A DNA stretch of 54,439 nucleotides from a virus. The DNA is taken from IMG/VR virus record IMGVR_UViG_3300034073_002739, positions 1 to 54,439 of that record, one strand, 5' to 3'. Of this stretch, positions 27,174-36,003 are shown piece after piece. The notes beneath the pieces were generated by a model that made no database searches, was not told where the DNA came from, and saw only the letters and a list, made by a program, of their open reading frames with translations. A program made the translations under genes and the position numbers. Each line of letters starts with the position of its first letter. Within the stretch, counting starts at the first letter, position 1.

Positions 27174-28142
27174 ATGAAATTATTATTTACAGCTGATATA
27201 CACATTAAGCTAGGTCAGAAAAATGTTCCTGTAGACTGGGCTACAAATAGGTTTCAACTATTTATAACTCAGTTTCAAGAAATGCAAAAACAAGCAGATA
27301 TAATTATTATAGGCGGCGATGTTTTTGACAGGCTACCAAGTATGGATGAGCTTGAGCTATACTTTGATTTTGTAGCTAGTTTGACTAAACCTAGTATTAT
27401 TTATAGTGGTAATCATGAAATGTTAAAAAAGGATACAACCTTTTTAACATATCTTAAACGAGCCACTCACAGACAGAATCCCTTAGTTAGTATTCATGAC
27501 GACTATTTTAGTCAACTACTAGGTGGTCTTGTAGATATTATTCCCTACAATAAACTAAAAGATTTTCAGGATACATACACTCAACAACAATTTAAGGGAC
27601 GGATACTCTGTACTCATATTAGAGGAGATATTCCTCCTCATGTTAAAGCAGAAATTGATTTAAATTTACTTAATCGCTGGGATGTAGTTTTAGCAGGAGA
27701 TTTACATAGCTATGAGAATTCACAACGTAATATACTTTATCCTGGGAGTCCTTATACTACTAGCTTTCATCGTTCTAGCGTTAGAACAGGATGTATCCTA
27801 CTGGACGTATCCACTTTGGAGCATAAGTGGCTAGAGTTTGACCTACCGCAACTTATTAAGCGAACTGTAGGCGTTAATGACCCTAAACCGCAGACCTACC
27901 CTGATCACACAATTTATGAGATTGAGGGTAACCTACACGAACTAGGGCAACTAGAAGATTCGGAACTTATTGACAAAAAAGTTGTTAAACGAGCTCAAGA
28001 TACTCAACTTATCTTAGACCCTAATATGACTATAGCTGAAGAAGTCCGAGAGTATTTAACTTATATATTAAATCTTCCTGATGAAACCATTCAGCTAGTA
28101 TTAAAGGAATTATATGACAATACAGAAAAACTTGGACTTTAA
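27174..28142 (+). CDS. sbcD: SbcD/Mre11-like nuclease subunit (T5 D12-like)
   Basis: A 322-residue metallophosphoesterase nuclease: FTADIH (D8, H10), IIGGDVFDRL, SGNHEM, CTHIRGD, VLAGDLHSYE and PGSPYTTSF. With the SbcC-like partner it forms the Mre11/Rad50-type complex of T5 D12/D13 and T4 gp47/gp46, which processes DNA ends for recombination. The partner gene is separated only by a nested glutaredoxin gene that overlaps both. Confidence 0.92.
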   Translation: MKLLFTADIHIKLGQKNVPVDWATNRFQLFITQFQEMQKQADIIIIGGDVFDRLPSMDELELYFDFVASLTKPSIIYSGNHEMLKKDTTFLTYLKRATHRQNPLVSIHDDYFSQLLGGLVDIIPYNKLKDFQDTYTQQQFKGRILCTHIRGDIPPHVKAEIDLNLLNRWDVVLAGDLHSYENSQRNILYPGSPYTTSFHRSSVRTGCILLDVSTLEHKWLEFDLPQLIKRTVGVNDPKPQTYPDHTIYEIEGNLHELGQLEDSELIDKKVVKRAQDTQLILDPNMTIAEEVREYLTYILNLPDETIQLVLKELYDNTEKLGL

Positions 28143-28389
28143 AAATGTTGTAGTATGGTCTCAAGCTAATTGTTCTGCGTGCGAAACTGCTAAAAAGTTG
28201 CTTAGTCAATTAAACATTGCTTATACTGTTAAAATGCTGGATAGCGTAGAGACTAAACAAGTATTTTTTCATATTTTTCCAGGCGCTCGTAGCGTACCAC
28301 AAATTACTATTGATGGTAAATGGATTGGTGGCCTTCAAGAACTAAAGACATATTTAAATGATAATTCTAAAGCACTTAAAGTGGTCTAA
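28114..28389 (+). CDS. Glutaredoxin
   Basis: A 91-residue thioredoxin-fold protein with active site CSAC (residues 21-24), the cis-Pro segment SVPQITI and WIGGLQELKTYL. It could reduce the ribonucleotide reductase encoded downstream. It overlaps the SbcD-like gene by 29 bases and the SbcC-like gene by 32, an unusual insertion between two subunit genes. Confidence 0.88.
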   Translation: MTIQKNLDFKNVVVWSQANCSACETAKKLLSQLNIAYTVKMLDSVETKQVFFHIFPGARSVPQITIDGKWIGGLQELKTYLNDNSKALKVV

Positions 28390-30154
28390 CTGTTTTAGCT
28401 ATGGCCCAAATAATCAAATAGATTTTACGCGAGCTCCACTTACTCAGCTTGTGGGTAAAAATGGTCATGGTAAAAGCTCTATAGCACTTATTCTTGAGGA
28501 AGTTCTCTACAACAAGAACTCTAAGGGTATCAAAAAAGCTGATATTTTAAATCGCTATATCAAAGACAACTGGTACTCAATAGAGCTAGAGTTTGAAAAG
28601 AATTCAGAATCCTATAAAATTGAGACTCGTCGTAGTAGTACTCAAACAGTTAAATTCTCAAAGAACTCTCAAGATATTAGTGCACATACAGCAACAGCTA
28701 CTTATAAAATGATTGAGTCTGTTATTGGCATTGATCATAAAACATTTGCACAAATTGTTTATCAGTCAAATGCTAATAGCCTAGAGTTTTTAACCAGTGC
28801 GGATACTGCTAGAAAAAAGTTCTTGATTGAATTACTCAATCTGGGGACTTATACCAGGACTGGTGAAGAATTTAAAAAACTCTATCATGAGCTTGAGGTC
28901 TTAGCTAGTGGGGCCGAATCTAAGGTTAAAACAATTGAAACTTGGATACAAAAGTATCAAAATCAAAACCTAGACGAAAAATTTACAGAACTTGTTCCAC
29001 AATTAGATGAATCTTTGATTGTTCAACTAGACAGAACACAACAAGATTTGTTAACAATTGCACAACAAAATAAACGTATTAATCAAAATAATACTTATAA
29101 AGAACTACAATCAAAACTTAAAGTATTTCCTAAAGTAGATAAGCCAGAAGATAATTCATCTGAGTTAGTAGCTAAAAAAGCAGAATATACTAAAGCTATA
29201 CAAGACGCTAATAAGTTTATTAAAAAACTTCAAGGACTGGGGCATAGTTGTCCTACTTGCGAACAACCTATTAATCAAACAAAAACACAAGAACTCTTAG
29301 ACGAACAACGATCAATAGTTACGACTAGTACTGAATTTTTAAATAGTGTTCAAGCGTCTATTGACACACTAAATACGGCAATTTCTACTTGGCAACAAGC
29401 AGTAAAGTCTCAAGAAGAATGGGAAAAATATTATCAACTTATTGATACAGAACTACCCACAGAACTGTTAAATCAAGAGGATCTTAAATCCCAAGTACTA
29501 GACTTAGAAAAAGAAATCACTAAACAACGAAAAGCAATTCAAGAAGCAGAAAAGCATAATAGTTTAGTCATAGATCATAACAATCGAGTTAAGCTAATTA
29601 AGTCGCAACTAGAAGAAATGAACCAAGAACTCAATACTTGGCAAACAAATCTCAAAGACTTGCAAACCAGATTAAATACAGTAGGTATTTTAGTAAAAAC
29701 CTTTAGCACAACTGGTTTAGTAGCTTATAAGATTGAAAACTTAGTCAAAGACTTAGAGCAAATAGCAAATGAGTATCTTGAAGAACTAAGCAGTGGTAGA
29801 TTTCAACTTACGTTTGAGATTTCAGGAAATGATAAATTAAATGTAATTATTGTTGATAACGGTAGAAATATTGATATTCAAGCACTAAGCGGTGGAGAGC
29901 GTGCTAGAGTTAATGTTGCTGCACTCCTAGCTATTCGTAGACTAATGCAAAGTTTATCCCAAAACAGGGTAAATTTACTAGTCTTAGACGAAACTATTGA
30001 AACCCTAGATGTCGAAGGCAAAGAAAAACTAGTAGAAGTCTTGTTAAAAGAAGTGGACTTAAATACTCTATTAGTATCTCACGGCTTTACCCATCCCCTA
30101 GTAGAAAAAGTTCAGGTAGTAAAACGAAAAAACATTTCCACAGTTGAGGACTAA
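28358..30154 (+). CDS. sbcC: SbcC/Rad50-like ATPase (T5 D13-like)
   Basis: A 598-residue SMC-type ATPase: Walker A GKNGHGKSS (about 33-41), coiled coils with a CPTC zinc hook near residue 298, signature LSGGERARV near 512, Walker B NLLVLDETIETLD and H-loop LLVSHGF. It gates and powers the SbcD-like nuclease. Shorter than bacterial SbcC, as usual for phage forms. Confidence 0.92.
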   Translation: MIILKHLKWSNCFSYGPNNQIDFTRAPLTQLVGKNGHGKSSIALILEEVLYNKNSKGIKKADILNRYIKDNWYSIELEFEKNSESYKIETRRSSTQTVKFSKNSQDISAHTATATYKMIESVIGIDHKTFAQIVYQSNANSLEFLTSADTARKKFLIELLNLGTYTRTGEEFKKLYHELEVLASGAESKVKTIETWIQKYQNQNLDEKFTELVPQLDESLIVQLDRTQQDLLTIAQQNKRINQNNTYKELQSKLKVFPKVDKPEDNSSELVAKKAEYTKAIQDANKFIKKLQGLGHSCPTCEQPINQTKTQELLDEQRSIVTTSTEFLNSVQASIDTLNTAISTWQQAVKSQEEWEKYYQLIDTELPTELLNQEDLKSQVLDLEKEITKQRKAIQEAEKHNSLVIDHNNRVKLIKSQLEEMNQELNTWQTNLKDLQTRLNTVGILVKTFSTTGLVAYKIENLVKDLEQIANEYLEELSSGRFQLTFEISGNDKLNVIIVDNGRNIDIQALSGGERARVNVAALLAIRRLMQSLSQNRVNLLVLDETIETLDVEGKEKLVEVLLKEVDLNTLLVSHGFTHPLVEKVQVVKRKNISTVED

Positions 30155-30805
30155 ATGTTAGAAACTATATGCGAAATATTTAAAGAAGCCTATACCAGAG
30201 GCTGGGTAACTGCCAGAGATGGAAATGCTAGTGTTAGGTATCGAGAACAAAAACACTTTTATGTAACCCCTAAAGGTTTACGAAAACAAACACTTCAACC
30301 AGATCAGTTTAAAAAGCTAGAAATTGTAACTGGAATAAGAAGTGGCAATTTAGGGCCGGATATGTTTTGGTATGATTATCAAGACATGGAGTATACCAAA
30401 CTAAGTAAAAACTTAGAGCCAACTGGTGAAATTCCTATGCACTTTCAGTTACAACGAGAAATTGATACTGATGTTAGAGTAGTCTTACATCTACACCCTA
30501 CTTATACAAATGCTGCAATGTATCGTGGAATCAATCTACAAAACCTCGTAGATGAATTTCCTGAGTTAAGTAGGTATACCAGTGTTGGACCTACTGTACC
30601 AGCTTGGATGCCTCTTACACAAGAACTAGCAGATGGCTGTGTAAAAAACCTTGGTTTAGAACAAGATGGAAGTTTAGGGTATAATATTGTTGGTATGGAT
30701 CGTCATGGTGTAGTTGCAGTAGATACTAGTCCTTGGCGCGCTTTTGAGCATATTGAACGTCTTGAACATATCTGTAAAATAGTTATCTTAGGCGGAGGTA
30801 CTTAG
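30155..30805 (+). CDS. Class II aldolase/adducin family protein
   Basis: A 216-residue protein with RDGNASVR (19-28 region), VTPKGLRKQTL, the zinc site HLHP (near 110-113) and a C-terminal MDRHGVVAV with FEHIERLEHICKI. This is the AraD/FucA-like aldolase fold that cleaves sugar phosphates. Its place directly after SbcC, one base away, is odd for a metabolic enzyme; sugar-phosphate or nucleotide salvage is possible. Substrate unknown. Confidence 0.82.
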   Translation: MLETICEIFKEAYTRGWVTARDGNASVRYREQKHFYVTPKGLRKQTLQPDQFKKLEIVTGIRSGNLGPDMFWYDYQDMEYTKLSKNLEPTGEIPMHFQLQREIDTDVRVVLHLHPTYTNAAMYRGINLQNLVDEFPELSRYTSVGPTVPAWMPLTQELADGCVKNLGLEQDGSLGYNIVGMDRHGVVAVDTSPWRAFEHIERLEHICKIVILGGGT

Positions 30806-30984
30806 TGAAAAGAAAACCCCGACCCAAAATCGTTAAAGGCCGTCACACTACATTTGTACATAATCCTGATGGAACTGTAGAGATGATAACAGATTGGGAT
30901 CTTTTAGCTAAAGAAGTTAAGGATGCCATAAAAATGTCGGAAAAGTCTAATAAGCCCGTAAAGACTAAATCCACTAAACTCTAG
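30805..30984 (+). CDS. Small basic protein, 59 aa
   Basis: GTG 30805 overlaps the previous TAG and is preceded by GGAGG. The product is Lys/Arg-rich (VKRKPRPKIVKGRHTTFVHN; PVKTKSTKL) with a short acidic middle. It ends on the first base of the next gene. Function unknown; probably coupled to the resolvase-like gene. Confidence 0.65.
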   Translation: MKRKPRPKIVKGRHTTFVHNPDGTVEMITDWDLLAKEVKDAIKMSEKSNKPVKTKSTKL

Positions 30985-31436
30985 TGGTAGATAGTAGACA
31001 AAAAGGCGCAAGAACCGAGCTAAAAGTCAGGGACTTACTTAGAGAGTGTACTGATTTAATGTGGGAACGAGTGCCAGCAAGTGGTGCCTTAGATGAAAAA
31101 CATGGGCTAAAAGGTGATTTATATGTTCCGGGCGAAAAGAACTTGTTCTGCGTAGAAGTAAAAGGTTACGCAGAAGATCACCTTACTAGCCACATACTAA
31201 CAAGTAAAAGTCCTACGCTACTAGACTGGTGGCAACAAACTTTACGACAAGCTAAACAAATTAATAAACTGCCACTATTGTTTTTTAAATTTGATCGTAG
31301 TAAAATATTTGTAGCATTTAGCAATATGCCTAATGATTCGTATCCTTACGTATTTGTAAACAGAGACGGATATGAGTTTTATGTTAGCTTAGCTGAAGAT
31401 TGGTTACAAAATGAAAGCATAGAATTTATAACTTGA
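30984..31436 (+). CDS. PD-(D/E)XK nuclease, Holliday-junction resolvase-like
   Basis: GTG 30984 shares its G with the previous TAG. The 150-residue protein has RQKGARTELKVRDLL (conserved Glu), then GDLYVPGEKNLFCVEVKGY (D and E-x-K of the PD-(D/E)XK core). This matches Hjc-like and T5 D14-type resolvase candidates in the recombination block. Activity inferred from motif and position. Confidence 0.75.
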   Translation: MVDSRQKGARTELKVRDLLRECTDLMWERVPASGALDEKHGLKGDLYVPGEKNLFCVEVKGYAEDHLTSHILTSKSPTLLDWWQQTLRQAKQINKLPLLFFKFDRSKIFVAFSNMPNDSYPYVFVNRDGYEFYVSLAEDWLQNESIEFIT

Positions 31437-31461
31437 CAATTATAGCGATTTAGGGTATAAT
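31433..31461 (+). promoter_or_regulatory. Consensus sigma-70 promoter TTGACA-17-TATAAT
   Basis: Perfect TTGACA at 31433-31438 and TATAAT at 31456-31461, 17-nt spacer. The strongest-looking plus-strand promoter; drives flap endonuclease, dUTPase and reductase. Confidence 0.93.
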
Positions 31462-31489
31462 ATATTATCCTGACTAAATAAATGAAATT

Positions 31490-32332
31490 ATGAGTAAAAC
31501 ATTTCAACAAGTTCAAGAGCAAGAAAACGTATTAATGATTGTAGATGCCTTGAACTTAGCTTTTCGTTGGAAGCATTCAGGCAGTACAGATTTCTACGAA
31601 GATTATTTAAATACTATTAATAGTCTCAAGAAAAGCTATAAAGCTCGCTGGGTTGTGGTAGCAGCAGATCAAGGCAGCTCAAGCTACAGAAAAGAAATTT
31701 TTCCTGAGTACAAACAAAACAGAAAAGATAAGTTTGCTGAACAAACTGAACTAGAACAAGCAGCATTTGAAAAATTCTTTGAAGATTATCAAGCTAGTCT
31801 AGATTGGATTCGTACTAAAACCGACTATCCAGTTATTCAATTTAAACAAACAGAAGCAGACGATATTGCTGCATATATTGCTAGTACGGCTCAAAAATAT
31901 TTTATTGACCATACTTGGCTAATTAGTAGTGATAAAGACTGGGATCTTTTAGTTGATAAAAATACTAGTAGATTCAGCTACGTTACCCGTAAAGAAGTTA
32001 CAGCTAACAACTGGCATACACACTATGAGTTTCCTCAGGAAAGCTATATCAGCATTAAGTGCTTAATGGGAGATAGTGGTGACGGTATTCCTGGTGTTGA
32101 GGGTATTGGGCCTAAACGAGCCACCCTGCTTGTTGAAGAATACGGCACAGCTTTAGATATAGTTGCAAACCTACCTATTCAAAGTAAACTAAAGTATATT
32201 AAAACCTTGAATGAACAAGGTGATAGAATTATGCTAAACTATCAACTTATGGATTTAGTTACTTTTTGCAGAGACGCACTAGGCGAAAATACTAAACAAA
32301 TTGACGAAACCTTAAATAACTATATTGTATAA
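31490..32332 (+). CDS. 5'-3' flap endonuclease (T5 D15-like)
   Basis: A 280-residue FEN: MIVDALNLAFRW, VVAADQGSSSYRKEIFPEYKQNR, TEADDIAAYIAST, ISSDKDWDLLV and the H3TH motif GDSGDGIPGVEGIGPKRATLLV carry the metal-binding acidic residues. It removes RNA primers and 5' flaps. It lies at the end of the T5-like block. The leader from the strong promoter has no clear binding site. Confidence 0.93.
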   Translation: MSKTFQQVQEQENVLMIVDALNLAFRWKHSGSTDFYEDYLNTINSLKKSYKARWVVVAADQGSSSYRKEIFPEYKQNRKDKFAEQTELEQAAFEKFFEDYQASLDWIRTKTDYPVIQFKQTEADDIAAYIASTAQKYFIDHTWLISSDKDWDLLVDKNTSRFSYVTRKEVTANNWHTHYEFPQESYISIKCLMGDSGDGIPGVEGIGPKRATLLVEEYGTALDIVANLPIQSKLKYIKTLNEQGDRIMLNYQLMDLVTFCRDALGENTKQIDETLNNYIV

Positions 32333-32334
32333 TT

Positions 32335-32805
32335 ATGTTTATTAATATTAATCGCGATTACGACCACAATACCGATCAAAAAATCAAACAAGTTATTAAC
32401 TGCCGGGTAGACGATCCGGCATTTTTACCTGTTCGCGCACATCCTAGAGACGCCGGAGCTGATCTCAAAAGTACCGAAACTATTGACTTGTATCCCAACG
32501 AACAAAAATTGATTGATACTGGTGTAGCGGTAAAAATTCCGGAGGGCTATGCCGGGTTCGTATTTAACAGATCCAGTCAAGGAAAATTGGGAATTATTCT
32601 GCCCCATTCAGTTGGAGTTATAGATAGTGATTATCGTGGCAATATCAAAGTGCCACTAAAAAATATCAGCGACAGCCCTTATAAAATTCAGCGTGGCGAT
32701 AGAATTGCTCAACTAGTAATTGTTCCAGTTCTGTTAGCCGAATTTGTAGATGCTTGGAATGATACAGAACGTGGAACAGGCGGGTTTGGAAGCACAGGAC
32801 GATGA
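32335..32805 (+). CDS. dut: dUTPase, trimeric type
   Basis: A 156-residue protein with the five dUTPase motifs: RDAGADLKS, FNRSSQGKLGI, GVIDSDYRGNIKV, GDRIAQLVIVP and the C-terminal RGTGGFGSTGR. Converts dUTP to dUMP, limiting uracil in phage DNA and feeding thymidylate synthesis. It starts two bases behind the flap endonuclease. Confidence 0.95.
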   Translation: MFININRDYDHNTDQKIKQVINCRVDDPAFLPVRAHPRDAGADLKSTETIDLYPNEQKLIDTGVAVKIPEGYAGFVFNRSSQGKLGIILPHSVGVIDSDYRGNIKVPLKNISDSPYKIQRGDRIAQLVIVPVLLAEFVDAWNDTERGTGGFGSTGR

Positions 32806-32836
32806 AAATAGGATTTAAAATTAAACAAGGAGTATC

Positions 32837-33187
32837 ATGACAAGTACAAGAGCACAAGTAATTACTAGACGAACTTATAATCGACCCATCTCAGACGATG
32901 GAAAACAATTTGAAACTTGGCAGGATACTGTTAGCCGAGTTATTAGTCATCAGGCCTGGCTTTGGCAACGTGCCTTAGGCAGAGATTTAGGTGTAAAACA
33001 ATATTTAGAACTTGAACAGCTTGAACAGCTAATGTTAGAGCGTAAAGTATCTATGAGTGGTCGTACACTCTGGCTAGGTGGTACTCAAGTAGCTAAAACC
33101 AGAGAAGCCTCTCAATTTAACTGCTCATTTACAGAAGTAGAAACTGTTTATGATATAGTTGATGTGCTTTGGCTTCTACTGCAGGGT
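32837..33187 (+). CDS. nrdJ: Class II ribonucleotide reductase, exon 1
   Basis: AAGGAG precedes ATG 32837. Encodes residues 1-117, including SGRTLWLGGTQVAKTREASQFNCSF (first redox Cys) and ending in WLLLQG. The frame would stop at 33211 inside the intron. Joined to 34159-35769 it gives a 653-residue B12-dependent reductase and restores the motif LLLQGCGVGF. Confidence 0.93.
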
Positions 33188-34158
33188 AAACCGGCTGCTG
33201 CCCTGCATTAAAATAAAGAGTATTAATTGCTGGAAACTCCTTAGAGCTTACTTACTACAACGCAGCCTGGAAAGGCATACGTGAAAGTTTAAAAAAAGTA
33301 AGATTGGACAATCAGCAGCCTTAGACTAGTAGGTCAAAAGGTTCAACGACTAAACATATACAGAATAGAGGAAGGTTATGTACAACCAGTCCCGAAATCA
33401 AGCAGAAGTTAAGGGTGCACTATACGGAACACTATTGGGAGATAGTACCGTAACTAATAGAAATGAGTTTTCCTGTGAACAAATATCAGAAAACTTAATA
33501 AAATATAAAGGAGCAATTTTAGAAAATATTGCTCCAGATATGAAAGTTTATTATCATACTAGAGATAGAGGTAGTAAACAAACAATAAATAATAAAGAAT
33601 ATAATAGAAATATATCTTATGTTGTACAAACAAATCAACATAAGTATTTTGAAAATTATAGACAGGCATTATATAATACAGGAACAAAACAAGTAACTAA
33701 AGATATTTTAAAATATCTAACTCCAGAAGGCCTAGCTCTATGGTTCATGGATGACGGTTACTTAGATTATAAACCTTCTAATAATACAAGAAATCTAAGA
33801 ATTTGTACCGATTCTTTTGATGAGCTTAGTATTAAAAATATAATGCAATATTTTAATGATACTTGGCATATACAAACTAAACTGTATATGCATAATGCAG
33901 GGTACGGTCGTCAACCAAAACCCAGAGTATCATTTAATCCAGAAAATGCACAAAAATTTATAGTATTAGTACATAAGTACTTTCTCCCAGAATTTTACTA
34001 TAAAATAAATCTTCACTATAGCGAAAAAACATTAAATAGTAAACGCTGTAGTAAGCCTTATATTACTGCTGTAGAGTATATGTTACAACGTACTCCTTCT
34101 TTAAATAAAGAAGATGATATAGTCTGATCTATATGGAAACATATAGTTAACATAAATG
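33188..34158 (+). mobile_element. Group I intron in the reductase gene
   Basis: P1: exon CAGGGT (33182-33187) pairs with GCCCTG (33200-33205) with T-G at the splice site; intron ends in G34158. Core elements: P 33225 on (AATTGCTGGAAA), Q 33310-33320 (AATCAGCAGCC), R 33340-33352 (GGTTCAACGACTA), S near 34118 (ATATAGTCTGATC). The endonuclease frame ends inside S. Insertion lies in the conserved LLQGCGVGF loop. Similar core sequences to the polymerase intron suggest related elements. Confidence 0.93.
33378..34127 (+). CDS. LAGLIDADG homing endonuclease (intron-encoded)
   Basis: A 249-residue protein behind GAGGAAGG. Motifs ALYGTLLGDSTV (about 14-25) and LALWFMDDGYLDY (about 117-129) are LAGLIDADG helices of the type with WFMDDG seen in intron and chloroplast nucleases; it is not closely similar to the enzyme of the polymerase intron. 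AT-rich. Its TGA stop lies in the intron core. Confidence 0.92.
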   Translation: MYNQSRNQAEVKGALYGTLLGDSTVTNRNEFSCEQISENLIKYKGAILENIAPDMKVYYHTRDRGSKQTINNKEYNRNISYVVQTNQHKYFENYRQALYNTGTKQVTKDILKYLTPEGLALWFMDDGYLDYKPSNNTRNLRICTDSFDELSIKNIMQYFNDTWHIQTKLYMHNAGYGRQPKPRVSFNPENAQKFIVLVHKYFLPEFYYKINLHYSEKTLNSKRCSKPYITAVEYMLQRTPSLNKEDDIV

Positions 34159-35769
34159 TGTGGTGTGGGCTTCAAACCTATTATTGGTACTCTAAATGGT
34201 TTCTCAAAGCCTATTAGAAATATCGAAGTTGTTCGTTCTCAACGTACTGAGAAAGGCGGAGATGAACAAAATAAAGAGTTTTGGAATCCAGAAACTAAAA
34301 CTTGGCGTATTCAAGTCGGTGACTCAGCAGAAGCTTGGGCAAAGTCTATCGGCAAACTACTAGCAGGTAAATACCCAGCAGACACTCTTATCCTAGACTT
34401 TAGTCAACTACGTCCTGCTGGAGAAAGACTAAAAGGTTATGGCTGGATTAGTTCAGGTGATAGTGCTATTTCTACTGCTTATGTTGCTATCGCCCGTATC
34501 CTTAATGGACGGGCCGATTCACTACTCACCAGAATGGACATTCTGGATATTGTTAATTGGCTTGGCACCATCCTGTCTAGCCGCCGAAGTGCTGAGATTG
34601 CGTTATTTGACTACGGCCAACCCGAATGGCAAGAGTTTGCAGTAGCTAAAAAAGATTGGTGGCTATATAATAATGCGCATCGTCAGCAGTCAAACAACAG
34701 TTTAGTGTTTAATGAAAAACCTGCACGAGATCAACTTGAGCACCTGTTCAATCTAATGCAAGAAGCCGGCGGATCAGAACCTGGGTTTATTAATGCTCAA
34801 GAAGCACGTCGTCGTGCACCTTGGTATAAAGGAGCAAATCCTTGTGTTGAAATTTTGCTTGGAAACAAATCATTCTGTAATCTTACAGAAACAGATATTG
34901 GAAAGTTTAAAGGCGATACCGCAGGACTTCACGAAGCTATACGGCTTGCCGCCAGAGCTAATTATCGTCAAACCTGTGTTAACCTCAAAGACGGTATCCT
35001 ACAAGAAGCATGGCACCTCAACAATTACTTCTTGCGACTTTGTGGTGTAGGTTTAACTGGCATTGCTAAACGCCCTGATATGACTGGCTATGATTATGAA
35101 TATCTTAAGCGTACTGCAACTGCAGCAGCTATTGGAATGGCAGACGAGCTTGGTTTGCCCAGACCAAAGAACGTGACTTGTATTAAACCAAGTGGGACGC
35201 TTTCTAAGATCATGGACTGTACTGAAGGAGTTCATAAGCCTTTAGGTAAGTACATTTTCAATAATGTACAATTTAGTAAATATGATCCAGTAGTAGAAAA
35301 GCTACGCGAAGCAAATTACAAAGTATTTAATCATCCTACCGATGATACTGGTGTTCTGGTAACATTTCCAGTTGAATGGAATGATGTTCCGTTCCATAAA
35401 CAAAATGGAAAAGAAGTTAATTTAGAAACAGCCATTGATCAGCTAGAGCGTTATAAGCTAATTCAGACTAGTTGGACTCAGCAAAATACGTCAGTAACTA
35501 TTAGTTACGATCCAAGCGAAGTTCCAGATATTATTGATTGGCTAATGAATAACTGGGATTGCTATGTTGGCGTAAGTTTTATTTATAGAACTGACCCTAC
35601 AAAAACAGCAAAAGACTTAGGTTATCTTTATTTACCACAAGAAGTTGTAGATGAGTATACTTTCCGAACCTATGTACAAGATCTAAAACCCGTCGTACTA
35701 GACGACGCCAATAGTTTTGATGCAATTCTAGACGATGAATGTTTAACGGGCGCTTGCCCAGTAAAATAA
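34159..35769 (+). CDS. nrdJ: Class II ribonucleotide reductase, exon 2
   Basis: Encodes residues 118-653. Conserved parts: CGVGFKP at the junction, WISSGDSAIS, NPCVEILLGNKSFCNLTE (thiyl Cys, Glu two residues on, second redox Cys), KPSGTLSKIMDCTEGVH and the C-terminal Cys pair CLTGACPVK that shuttles electrons. The monomeric adenosylcobalamin-dependent type needs no oxygen and no second subunit; B12 must come from the host. The ATG at 34156 is intron sequence, not a start. Confidence 0.93.
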   Translation, partial: CGVGFKPIIGTLNGFSKPIRNIEVVRSQRTEKGGDEQNKEFWNPETKTWRIQVGDSAEAWAKSIGKLLAGKYPADTLILDFSQLRPAGERLKGYGWISSGDSAISTAYVAIARILNGRADSLLTRMDILDIVNWLGTILSSRRSAEIALFDYGQPEWQEFAVAKKDWWLYNNAHRQQSNNSLVFNEKPARDQLEHLFNLMQEAGGSEPGFINAQEARRRAPWYKGANPCVEILLGNKSFCNLTETDIGKFKGDTAGLHEAIRLAARANYRQTCVNLKDGILQEAWHLNNYFLRLCGVGLTGIAKRPDMTGYDYEYLKRTATAAAIGMADELGLPRPKNVTCIKPSGTLSKIMDCTEGVHKPLGKYIFNNVQFSKYDPVVEKLREANYKVFNHPTDDTGVLVTFPVEWNDVPFHKQNGKEVNLETAIDQLERYKLIQTSWTQQNTSVTISYDPSEVPDIIDWLMNNWDCYVGVSFIYRTDPTKTAKDLGYLYLPQEVVDEYTFRTYVQDLKPVVLDDANSFDAILDDECLTGACPVK

Positions 35770-35778
35770 AGATAAAAT

Positions 35779-35946
35779 ATGAATCCAACCTTTACTATCA
35801 CAGACCTTAGTGTAGATGAAGTTAACCTAATCCTAGCAGGCCTACAGGAGATTCCTGTAGCCGCTAAAATTACAAATCCACTAACTCAAAAAGTTAAAAC
35901 TCAAGCTGAACAACAGTTAAAAACCTACCAAGAATCTCAGCAGTAG
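35779..35946 (+). CDS. Small hypothetical protein, 55 aa
   Basis: Starts MNPTFTITDLSVDEVNLILAG and is helical and Gln-rich at the end (TQAEQQLKTYQESQQ). Short proteins of this shape often follow phage metabolic genes; no function. It is the last plus-strand gene before the convergent terminator. Confidence 0.68.
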   Translation: MNPTFTITDLSVDEVNLILAGLQEIPVAAKITNPLTQKVKTQAEQQLKTYQESQQ

Positions 35947-35963
35947 CTAGCCGTTAAGAAATA

Positions 35964-36000
35964 AAAAATCCCGGTATACTTTATGTATACCGGGATTTTT
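35964..36000. terminator. Bidirectional terminator at strand switch
   Basis: Perfect 16-bp inverted repeat AAAAATCCCGGTATAC (35964-35979) and its complement (35985-36000), loop TTTAT. A and T tracts on both sides let it stop transcription from either direction. Confidence 0.95.
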
Positions 36001-36003
36001 TTA

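Noticed and set aside
33188-33211. Premature stop in the reductase, suggesting a truncated gene
   Set aside because: A group I intron with P1, P, Q, R and S elements explains it; the joined product has all catalytic residues.
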